18,518 nucleotides of DNA from JANLQX01 sp031368095 (GTDB taxonomy: Bacteria; Actinomycetota; Acidimicrobiia; Acidimicrobiales; JANYDT01): positions 1-18,518 of the forward strand of contig JANLQX010000384.1 of assembly GCA_031368095.1 (NCBI GenBank). Reading direction: 5' to 3'. A program made the position numbers and the translations under genes. Numbering within the stretch: the first letter of the stretch is position 1; each line of letters begins with the position of its first letter. Below are positions 6,007 through 12,375 of this stretch, piece by piece. The notes under the pieces were generated by a model. The model did no database searches and was not told the origin of the DNA. It worked only from the letters and a program-made list of their open reading frames with translations.

Positions 6007-6792
6007 GTGACCACACCAATGAAACCAGGACTTCCCGAGCGCTTCGCCGCCGGAGCTGCCAAGCGCGTCGAAAACGTGCAGGGCAGCCAGGCCTGGAACT
6101 CGATATTCCGCCCCGGATCGATTTTCCGCAAGGGATACTCGGACTCACCGCGTAACCGCAGTTACGTCATCATGAACTCGTTGCTCTACCACCTGCACCC
6201 GGTCAAGGTGAAGCGCCACGCCGTCAAGGTCAGCTACACGTTGTGCCTCGGTGGACTCTCGTTCTTCTTGTTCATCGTGCTCACGGTCACCGGCATCTTC
6301 TTGATGTTCTTCTACCGTCCGACGGAAGCATTGGCGTGGCAGGACATCAAGACCCTGCACACCGCCGTCACGTTCGGTTTGCTCGTCCGGAACATGCATA
6401 GATGGGGAGCGCACCTCATGGTGCTCTCCGTCTTCTTGCATATGGCTCGCGTTTTTTACCACGGTGCCTATAAGGCCCCGCGCGAGTTCAACTGGGTCAT
6501 CGGCGTCATCCTTCTCACCCTCACCCTGCTGCTCTCGTTCACCGGCTACCTCCTTCCGTGGGATCAGCTGGCCCTCTGGGCGGTAACGGTCGGAACGAAC
6601 ATGATCGGGTACACCCCGGTGTTCGGCACCCAATCCAAGTTCGCCCTGTTGTCCGGCGTGGAGATCGGTACCAACACGTTGCTGCGGTGGTACGTCCTCC
6701 ACGTGCTGCTGTTCCCGTTCATCATCGTCATTTTCATGGCGATCCACTTCTGGCGTGTCCGCAAAGATGGCGGGATTTCCGGCCCGCTTTAG
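6007..6792 (+). CDS. Cytochrome b6-type subunit (N-terminal half of split cytochrome b), with haem-ci cysteine
   Basis: 261 aa; the membrane subunit holding both b haems of a quinol:cytochrome c reductase. Four transmembrane helices (about 75-103, 127-150, 162-186, 228-250). Haem b ligands are H131/H145 in helix B (MHRWGAHLMVLSVFLHMARVF region) and H232/H247 in helix D; the 15-residue step in helix D matches b6 rather than mitochondrial/proteobacterial cytochrome b, which has 14. YTLCLGGLSFFLF (77-89) aligns with the b6 stretch YCLGG, so Cys80 matches b6 Cys35, which covalently holds haem ci (cn). The end GGISGPL matches the b6 C-terminus. A hydrophilic N-terminal extension of about 55 residues is longer than in plant or cyanobacterial b6. 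GTG 6007 follows GCAGGAGA (5993-6000). The gene stops where b6 stops, so cytochrome b is split here, unlike the fused mycobacterial QcrB. Confidence 0.93.
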   Translation: MTTPMKPGLPERFAAGAAKRVENVQGSQAWNSIFRPGSIFRKGYSDSPRNRSYVIMNSLLYHLHPVKVKRHAVKVSYTLCLGGLSFFLFIVLTVTGIFLMFFYRPTEALAWQDIKTLHTAVTFGLLVRNMHRWGAHLMVLSVFLHMARVFYHGAYKAPREFNWVIGVILLTLTLLLSFTGYLLPWDQLALWAVTVGTNMIGYTPVFGTQSKFALLSGVEIGTNTLLRWYVLHVLLFPFIIVIFMAIHFWRVRKDGGISGPL

Positions 6793-6796
6793 GCCT

Positions 6797-6816
6797 GAAT
6801 CCCTCCGAATCCCTCC
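6797..6816 (+). repeat. Two tandem copies of a 10-bp unit in the b6/subunit IV gap
   Basis: GAATCCCTCC occurs twice without spacing (6797-6806, 6807-6816). It lies between the b6 stop and the next ribosome site and probably reflects replication slippage. Confidence 0.7.
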
Positions 6817-6859
6817 GAGAACATCGTGTCCAAGACTTCCCAGCGAAGGAATCGCACCA

Positions 6860-7705
6860 ATGGCTGACATTCCCGAACATCTGCTCAAGCGAGCCGCTGA
6901 GGCCAAGGCGAAGGCCGAGGCCAAGAAAGCAGCTGCCGCCGGTGGTGCCGACGCCGCACCCGTGGCGGCCGCGGTCGCCGACAATGGCGCCGAAGCGGCG
7001 GCCAGCTACGCCGCCGCCGAGTCGACCGGCAAGATCCCCGCTCACCTGCTGGCCCGTAGCGCGGCCGCCAAAGCGGCCAAGGAATCGGGCTCGTCGAGCG
7101 ACGCACCAACAGGCGGAGGCGTTGCCGTTCTCGACAAGCCCACGGCGGGCGCCGTCGCCGCTGCTGCGGCACTGGTTCAGCCTGCTGGCGGCGGACTGGC
7201 TGGTCCGGCGGGCCACACCCAGCGCCTGCTCACCGTCGTCAAGGCCGGCTCGATCCAAGACGTCAAGGCCACCCCGACCGACAAGGTCAGTACCTGGCCC
7301 CACCTCCTCGTCGGTGAGTTCGTGGCGTCGCTGGCGTGTCTGACCCTGCTCATGGTGCTGTCAGCATTCGTGAACGCACCACTTCTCGAGCTCGCCAACT
7401 ACAACCGCACCCCGAACCCGTCGAAGGCGCCGTGGTACTTCCTCGGCCTGCAAGAACTCCTCACGACATTCCACCCGATGGTGGCCGGCGTCACCATTCC
7501 GGGCATGGGCCTGTTCCTGCTCATCCTGTCGCCGTATCTGGACAAGAACCCCTCGAACAAACCCGAGGATCGCAAGTTCGCAATCTCTATCTTCACCATC
7601 TTCTTGATGTTCTGGGCGGTGCTCGTGATCATCGGGTCGTTCTTCCGAGGACGAGGTTTCAACTTCATCATGCCGTGGAAGGAAGGGATCTTCTTCGAAC
7701 TGTGA
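6860..7705 (+). CDS. Subunit IV-type (C-terminal) half of cytochrome b with long N-terminal extension
   Basis: 281 aa; typical subunit IV has about 160, so the first 120 residues are extra. The extension is Ala/Lys-rich and contains IPEHLLKRAA (4-13) and IPAHLLARSA (59-68), two copies of the motif at the start of the divergent cytochrome c. The core begins near 125 and has three transmembrane helices (about 150-172, 212-228, 241-262). NPSKAPWYFLGLQELL (186-201) is the quinol-oxidation site loop; the canonical PEWY is here APWY, as in some other menaquinol-oxidising branches. It pairs with the upstream b6-type protein to complete the Qo site. The start ATG 6860 follows GAAGGA (6845-6850); the open frame continues upstream to 6755 but overlaps b6. 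The extension should lie in the cytoplasm and might tether other subunits. Confidence 0.92.
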   Translation: MADIPEHLLKRAAEAKAKAEAKKAAAAGGADAAPVAAAVADNGAEAAASYAAAESTGKIPAHLLARSAAAKAAKESGSSSDAPTGGGVAVLDKPTAGAVAAAAALVQPAGGGLAGPAGHTQRLLTVVKAGSIQDVKATPTDKVSTWPHLLVGEFVASLACLTLLMVLSAFVNAPLLELANYNRTPNPSKAPWYFLGLQELLTTFHPMVAGVTIPGMGLFLLILSPYLDKNPSNKPEDRKFAISIFTIFLMFWAVLVIIGSFFRGRGFNFIMPWKEGIFFEL

Positions 7706-7739
7706 GCATCCGCTCGCAGGAACCGCTGGAGGCACACGT

Positions 7740-8633
7740 ATGAACGCCACCGTATTGATCATCGCCATCGTCGCCATCGTCGTTGCTGCTTCGGCGGCGG
7801 TCGTCACCATGTCACGACGAACCGACCGTGGGTCGGCCACCGGGCTGCTCGCCCGGGAGACCACCAGTCGCGATCGCTCGCGCCGCAAATCGGCCGTCAG
7901 TTCTCCTGCGGTCTCGGCCCCGCCGCCGGCCCCGTCGGGACGCGTCATGGAGAAGTCGGTGGTGCTCGCTCGAACCGGGCGAGATCTCGTTTCACGGCCG
8001 GCGGCTGCCGCCCCAGCGGTTCTTCGTGCTCCGATGGATCTCGAACAGCTCGGTGTGACCCGCCGCCAGTTCCTGAATCGCTCCACCATTGCCATGTTCA
8101 CCGCTGGCCTCGGCAGTTTTGGCGCCGCCGTACTTGCGTTCCTGTGGCCCAGCCTTTCCGGTGGGTTCGGCTCCAAGGTGACTCTCGGCAAAGTGAGTGA
8201 CATCCTCGCCGAGGTCGCCACCAAAAAGGAACCGAAGTACTTCGCCGAAGCGCGTACGTACATCACGGCGTACCCGAAGGAAGATGTCGCCAAGGCGAAA
8301 AAGGTCTACGCCCCCGGCGTCGTCAAGGGCATGGAATCTGGTGTCGTTGCGCTCTATCAAAAGTGTGTCCACCTCGGTTGCAAGGTGCCGTGGTGCACGA
8401 ACTCTCAGTGGTTCGAATGCCCATGTCACGGGTCGCAATACAACCGCGTCGGGGAGTACAAATATGGCCCGGCGCCGCGCGGACTCGACCGCTTTGATGC
8501 TGTCGTCGATGCCGCTGGCAACGTGACGGTGGATACGTCGCAAGTTCGTATCGGACCGGCGCAGGGCACCAACACCACCGGCCAAGAGGCCGAGGGTCCG
8601 CACTGCGTCGGCGGCAAGGCCGGCGGGCACTAG
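7740..8633 (+). CDS. Rieske 2Fe-2S protein of the cytochrome b complex
   Basis: 297 aa. It takes electrons from quinol at the Qo site and passes them to cytochrome c. Cluster box 1 is CVHLGC (209-214, ligands C209 and H211) and box 2 CPCHGS (227-232, ligands C227 and H230); C214 and C229 form the usual stabilising disulfide. YKYGPAPRGLDRF (240-252) is the Pro loop and following strand. There is a hydrophobic segment at 4-23, then a basic, disordered-looking stretch of about 80 residues, then TRRQFLNR (107-114), a twin-arginine-like signal, in front of a second segment at 118-138. Actinobacterial Rieske proteins typically have several TM helices with the last Tat-dependent; here two are seen. 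Cys219 in box 1 spacing (KVPWCTN) and Cys289 near the C-terminus are additional. ATG 7740 follows TGGAGG (7727-7732) at 7 nt; it comes 34 nt after subunit IV. Confidence 0.94.
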   Translation: MNATVLIIAIVAIVVAASAAVVTMSRRTDRGSATGLLARETTSRDRSRRKSAVSSPAVSAPPPAPSGRVMEKSVVLARTGRDLVSRPAAAAPAVLRAPMDLEQLGVTRRQFLNRSTIAMFTAGLGSFGAAVLAFLWPSLSGGFGSKVTLGKVSDILAEVATKKEPKYFAEARTYITAYPKEDVAKAKKVYAPGVVKGMESGVVALYQKCVHLGCKVPWCTNSQWFECPCHGSQYNRVGEYKYGPAPRGLDRFDAVVDAAGNVTVDTSQVRIGPAQGTNTTGQEAEGPHCVGGKAGGH

Positions 8634-8667
8634 TGCTCGTCTCGCCCAGCGCCCTCAAGGAGTTTCA

Positions 8668-9942
8668 GTGATTCTGGCCAGCACCACCCAGCGCGCCGTC
8701 GCCGTTGTCATCGTCTTTGCTGCCCTGGCGGCTTGGGCGGTGTACCTCGTCCTCGAGAACAAGCGGTCGACCAACGACATCGTCGAGAGTTACCTCAACG
8801 CCCCGAACCGCAAGCTTCCGCCCGACGATGAAATCTTCGAGGGCCGGCGCCTCGACCGGTTCCTGACTGCCGCGCTTGTGGGAACCACCGTACTTGCCGT
8901 TGCGCTACCGCTCTATTGGCTCGGCGAACCGGGCCGGGAGAAAGGCGCACTGATTGGTTTCGATAAACGAGAAATCAAGCGCGGCATGGAGAACTACGAA
9001 GTCACGTTCGCCTGCAACAAGTGCCACGGTCCCGAGGGAGGTGGCGGGGTGGCCACGTGGTCGGTCACCGATTACGACGAAAACGGCCAGCCCAAGATCG
9101 ATGCGGCCACCGGGAAACCGATGATTCGCCAAGTCGACTGGAAGGCGCCCCGCATCAACAACGTAGCGCTGCGTTACAAGCCGGGCCAGATCACCAACGT
9201 TCTGAACTACGGCCGAGGTGGAGCCAAGAACAACCCGATGCCGGCGTGGGGCACCGTCGGCGGCGGACCGGGTACCCCGCAGCAGATTGGCGACCTTGTC
9301 TCCCTCCTGTCTTCGTGGGCCATCGAAGGCAACCCGGTGGCCAAAGCGGCCTACAAGAAGGCCTGGGACTCCAACGGCAACAACGCTTCGAAGGCGTTCG
9401 CAGTGGCTTTCGAAGCCGCTGCCAAAGATGCTCAGGCCGAGTCCGGCAAAGCTCTTGACGACGAAAAGGCCAACGCTGCCACGTTGGTCAAAGGCGAGGT
9501 CGCGAGTCGGCAGGCGGCGCAAAAGGCCCTTGACGATGCCACGGCAGCGGGCAACGTGGTCACCATAAAGGCGGCCGAAGCGGGCCTGAAAGAGTTCGAG
9601 CTCAACGTCGCCAACGCCAAGAAGACCCTGGCATCGAGCGACGGGGAAATCCTCTTCAACCAAAACTGCGCACGCTGCCACACCCGGGGCTGGAGTTACA
9701 GCGAGCCGCAGGAGTCAGGCGGTGGGTTCTATGGCCCGGCCTTGAAGACGGCGAGTCTCGTCAAGCAGTTCCCCGATGCCGCCAAGCAGGCTGAGTTCAT
9801 CAAACTTGGTGCCGCCGATGAAGCCGCCTATGGCACCGCCGGTGTGAACCACTGGAGCGGTGGCGGCATGGCGTACTTCGCCAACGTTCTTTCCGATGAC
9901 ATGATCAACCAGATCGTCGCCTACGAACGGGGTCTGAAATGA
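8668..9942 (+). CDS. Di-haem membrane cytochrome c (c1/QcrC-like role) with a helical insert
   Basis: 424 aa. Two transmembrane segments are at the N-terminus (about 8-28 and 66-86). Cytochrome c domain 1 has CNKCH (116-120) with likely axial Met191 (NNPMPAWG). Domain 2 has CARCH (334-338) with likely Met401 (GGGMAYF). Between them, residues about 223-325 form an Ala/Lys/Glu/Asp-rich, probably helical or coiled-coil insert. It is positioned to be the electron acceptor of the Rieske protein, fusing c1- and c-like functions as actinobacterial QcrC does. Topology differs from QcrC, whose main anchor is C-terminal, so I do not assign that symbol. The start is GTG 8668, 5 nt after AAGGAG (8657-8662). 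The stop overlaps the next start (ATGA at 9939-9942), which points to coupled translation. Confidence 0.9.
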   Translation: MILASTTQRAVAVVIVFAALAAWAVYLVLENKRSTNDIVESYLNAPNRKLPPDDEIFEGRRLDRFLTAALVGTTVLAVALPLYWLGEPGREKGALIGFDKREIKRGMENYEVTFACNKCHGPEGGGGVATWSVTDYDENGQPKIDAATGKPMIRQVDWKAPRINNVALRYKPGQITNVLNYGRGGAKNNPMPAWGTVGGGPGTPQQIGDLVSLLSSWAIEGNPVAKAAYKKAWDSNGNNASKAFAVAFEAAAKDAQAESGKALDDEKANAATLVKGEVASRQAAQKALDDATAAGNVVTIKAAEAGLKEFELNVANAKKTLASSDGEILFNQNCARCHTRGWSYSEPQESGGGFYGPALKTASLVKQFPDAAKQAEFIKLGAADEAAYGTAGVNHWSGGGMAYFANVLSDDMINQIVAYERGLK

Positions 9943-10754
9943 GCGCAGGAGTTCTCGCCGCCCTTGAGTGGAACGTCACCACCCGAGGGATCATCTTCCC
10001 GGCGCTCATGTTCGTCATCCTCGTCGGTTCGACCTACGTGATCTTGGCTACCAACATCGGGAACCGTCTTGGCTTCTTGTTGGCCAACGCCGGGTTCTGG
10101 GCCTGGATGTCGTTGATGACGATCACCTGGATGGTCTACGGAATCGGCCTCAAGGGCAGCCCGCCGTCGTGGAAGGTCCAAGAAGTCATTACGTCGGTCG
10201 GCAACGCGCAGTCAGAAAAGGTTGCCTCCCTGGAGACGTTCATAAAGGGGGGCAAACTACCGGCCGGTTGGACGAAAGTGGCGGAGGGCACGCCCACCCG
10301 AGGCGAAGCGCAATCGGCTTCGGACACCCACCTTGTTGAAGAAAAGGTCTTTGACAGCGCCACCAAATTCGCCCACATCGGGGGCTATGAGATCGGCGGC
10401 GCGCAGCGATTGAAGCTACGGCCCCGCAAGGAATCGGGCGGCGACTGGTGGAATCCGGCCGACTACCGCTTCATGGGGCTGATGCACCAAAAGCGCTACT
10501 ACGTCGACCAGGTGGCTCCGTACAAACTCGATGCCTTTGGGTCGCCTGAGCTCGGTGCTGACAAAAAGCCGATCATCGATACGACGAAGCCGGTCTACAA
10601 CTCGGTGATGGTCCGAAATCTCGGGAACCTTCGCCAGCCGGCGTTCAAAGTGTTCCTGGCGTCGCTGATCATGCTGATCATCTCCACCCGGGCACTTCAT
10701 AAACGTGATCGACAAGTCATGTCAGCGATGAAGACCCGACCGGCGACGGCGTAG
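9939..10754 (+). CDS. Unknown 271-aa membrane protein between the di-haem cytochrome c and nuoA
   Basis: I do not recognise this family. Two hydrophobic helices lie near the N-terminus (about 18-38 and 46-69), then a 165-residue hydrophilic domain, then a third helix (about 235-250) and a basic C-terminal tail. The hydrophilic domain has WTKVAEGTP (111-119), DWWNPADYRFMGLMHQKRYY (169-188) and a tyrosine/tryptophan-rich character, but no cysteine, so no c-haem or Fe-S cluster. The region between helix 2 and helix 3 begins GIGLKGSPPSWKV (68-80). The start ATG 9939 overlaps the cytochrome c stop by 4 nt, and the stop is 11 nt before nuoA, so the protein is very likely produced with both complexes. 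Candidate roles are an extra complex III subunit or a supercomplex link; this is inferred from position only. Confidence 0.85.
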   Translation: MSAGVLAALEWNVTTRGIIFPALMFVILVGSTYVILATNIGNRLGFLLANAGFWAWMSLMTITWMVYGIGLKGSPPSWKVQEVITSVGNAQSEKVASLETFIKGGKLPAGWTKVAEGTPTRGEAQSASDTHLVEEKVFDSATKFAHIGGYEIGGAQRLKLRPRKESGGDWWNPADYRFMGLMHQKRYYVDQVAPYKLDAFGSPELGADKKPIIDTTKPVYNSVMVRNLGNLRQPAFKVFLASLIMLIISTRALHKRDRQVMSAMKTRPATA

Positions 10755-10765
10755 CGAGGATCGTG

Positions 10766-11251
10766 ATGGCGGCCTATCTGCCGATTGTCATCCTGTTTTT
10801 CTTGGCCTTCGGTTTCGTCTTTGGTTCGATTCTCGCCTCAACGCTGCTCGGCCCCCGTCGGCGCGAGACGGCGGCCAAGATTGGCCCCTACGAGTGTGGG
10901 ATCGTCCCCGACAAAGAACCAGCCGAGCGGTTCCCGGTGCGGTTCTATCTGGTGGCGATGATTTTCATCATTTTCGACATAGAGATCATTTTCTTGTACC
11001 CGTGGGCGGTTCGATTTCGGGCCCTCGGGAGTTTCGGTCTGGTCGAAATGATCGTGTTCTCGGTGGCCGTCATCGTGGCGTTTACCTACCTCATCTCCAA
11101 CGGTGCTCTCGATTGGGCACCGGTCAGTCGCCTCCGCCGCCTGGAGGTCACCGCTGGCCGCGCTCTTGGCGATCGCCGAGACCGCACCACCGCCTCCACC
11201 ATTCGCAAGGTCAGTCGTCCGGTTCCGACCGCCGATGAGACGGCGGCTTGA
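10766..11251 (+). CDS. nuoA: NADH-quinone oxidoreductase subunit A (NuoA)
   Basis: 161 aa; membrane subunit of complex I next to the quinone tunnel. Three transmembrane helices are seen (about 4-26, 60-79, 91-111). Family signatures are KIGPYECG (38-45) in the loop that carries the conserved Cys, and FDIEIIFLYPWA (70-81). The protein is about 40 residues longer than usual NuoA (around 120); the extra C-terminal tail from about 120 is basic (SRLRRLEVTAGRALGDRRDR) and presumably cytoplasmic. ATG 10766 is preferred over the adjacent GTG 10763 because GAGGA (10756-10760) then has a 5-nt spacing. It opens the nuo genes immediately after the unknown membrane protein. Confidence 0.96.
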   Translation: MAAYLPIVILFFLAFGFVFGSILASTLLGPRRRETAAKIGPYECGIVPDKEPAERFPVRFYLVAMIFIIFDIEIIFLYPWAVRFRALGSFGLVEMIVFSVAVIVAFTYLISNGALDWAPVSRLRRLEVTAGRALGDRRDRTTASTIRKVSRPVPTADETAA

Positions 11252-11278
11252 TGTTTCGCCCCGACGAAAGCTGGCGCC

Positions 11279-11827
11279 ATGGGTCTTGAAGATCTCAACC
11301 ACAATTTCCTCACTGGCTCGCTGGAGAAGTTTGTCAACTGGTCTCGGAAGTCGAGCACGTGGCCGGCATCGTTCGGGCTCGCTTGTTGCGCCATCGAAAT
11401 GATGGCCACCGGCGCCTCCCGCTTCGATATCTCGCGCTTTGGCATGGAGGTCTTTCGGGCGTCGCCGCGCCAAGCCGACCTCATGATCGTGGCTGGTCGG
11501 GTCAGCCAGAAGATGGCGCCCGTTCTGCGGCAGGTCTACGACCAAATGATGGAACCGAAATGGGTCATTGCGATGGGGGTCTGTGCCTCGTCGGGTGGCA
11601 TGTTCAACAACTACGCCATCGTGCAGGGTGTTGATCAGATCGTGCCCGTCGATGTCTACGCCCCCGGTTGCCCTCCGGGCCCGGAAACACTGCTCTACGC
11701 CATTCAGACGCTGCACGCCAAGATCGAAACGGGCGAGATCGCCCAGCGCCGATCGGCCAACGGAGGCGGCGCTTCGGTTCGCCTCGATATGCCGCCGACC
11801 ACGATCTCCATCGGCACGCCGAGGTAG
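11279..11827 (+). CDS. nuoB: NADH-quinone oxidoreductase subunit B (NuoB), N2 cluster subunit
   Basis: 182 aa; carries the terminal 4Fe-4S cluster N2 that reduces the quinone. The ligands are visible: adjacent C36-C37 (LACCAIE), C102 (GVCASSGG) and C131 (PGCPPGPE), with the same spacings (65 and 29) as in E. coli NuoB. DISRFGMEVFRASPRQAD (50-67) is the conserved loop lining the quinone site. The last 25 residues are a variable tail. The start is ATG 11279; only a weak purine stretch (GAAAG) precedes it, but the protein begins like its homologues. 27 nt after nuoA. Confidence 0.97.
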   Translation: MGLEDLNHNFLTGSLEKFVNWSRKSSTWPASFGLACCAIEMMATGASRFDISRFGMEVFRASPRQADLMIVAGRVSQKMAPVLRQVYDQMMEPKWVIAMGVCASSGGMFNNYAIVQGVDQIVPVDVYAPGCPPGPETLLYAIQTLHAKIETGEIAQRRSANGGGASVRLDMPPTTISIGTPR

Positions 11828-11831
11828 CGCC

Positions 11832-12353
11832 GTGTCCGACACCGTCACCACCCCGGACCCACCCGTCGCCGAACCCGAACTCATCCACGGATGCGCGGTC
11901 ACGTACAGCCGGGGCGAAAAGGTCATCCACCCCTCCGTCGATTCGTACGTAAAGGTCGTCACTGAGCTGTACGTCGACGGGTTCACCATGGCGGTTGATC
12001 TCACCGCCGTCGATTACCTCACCCATCCCGGGCGAAGCTTGCCCGTCGGTCTCGTGGCGGCACGATTCGAAGTGGTCGTGAACCTGCTCTCCCATGCGCG
12101 CCGCGAACGACTTCGTCTTCGGGTGCAGGTGCCAGGCAACGAGCCGCGCATTGCCTCGCTCTACGACGTGCATCCGGGCACAGAGGCAATGGAGCGTGAG
12201 GCCTACGACCTCCTCGGTGTGTGGTTCGAAGGCCATCCCGATCTCACCCGGATTCTCCTGCCCGACGACTGGGAGGGCCACCCGCTCCGCAAGGACGAGG
12301 CCACTGGTCGGATCCCGGTGCAGTTCACCCACACGATGCATTCCGTCCGCTGA
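11832..12353 (+). CDS. nuoC: NADH-quinone oxidoreductase subunit C (NuoC, 30 kDa)
   Basis: 173 aa; peripheral-arm subunit without cofactor that supports NuoD and NuoB. The 30-kDa signature is clear: EREAYDLLGVWFEGHPDL (121-138) followed by RILLPDDWEGHPLRKD (140-155). It is separate from NuoD, not fused as in E. coli. The start GTG 11832 lies 4 nt after the nuoB stop, with no good Shine-Dalgarno, so it is likely translated by coupling; the frame is open further upstream inside nuoB but those residues are not NuoC-like. Confidence 0.95.
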   Translation: MSDTVTTPDPPVAEPELIHGCAVTYSRGEKVIHPSVDSYVKVVTELYVDGFTMAVDLTAVDYLTHPGRSLPVGLVAARFEVVVNLLSHARRERLRLRVQVPGNEPRIASLYDVHPGTEAMEREAYDLLGVWFEGHPDLTRILLPDDWEGHPLRKDEATGRIPVQFTHTMHSVR

Positions 12354-12375
12354 GCCCGTTGAGAGCGAGGACCAT

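Noticed and set aside
4959..10754. Alternative complex III (Act-type) or a photosynthetic b6f cluster
   Set aside because: There is no ActB/ActC-like molybdopterin or NrfD-type subunit, and no photosynthesis genes; Rieske and split cytochrome b identify a bc/b6f-type complex.
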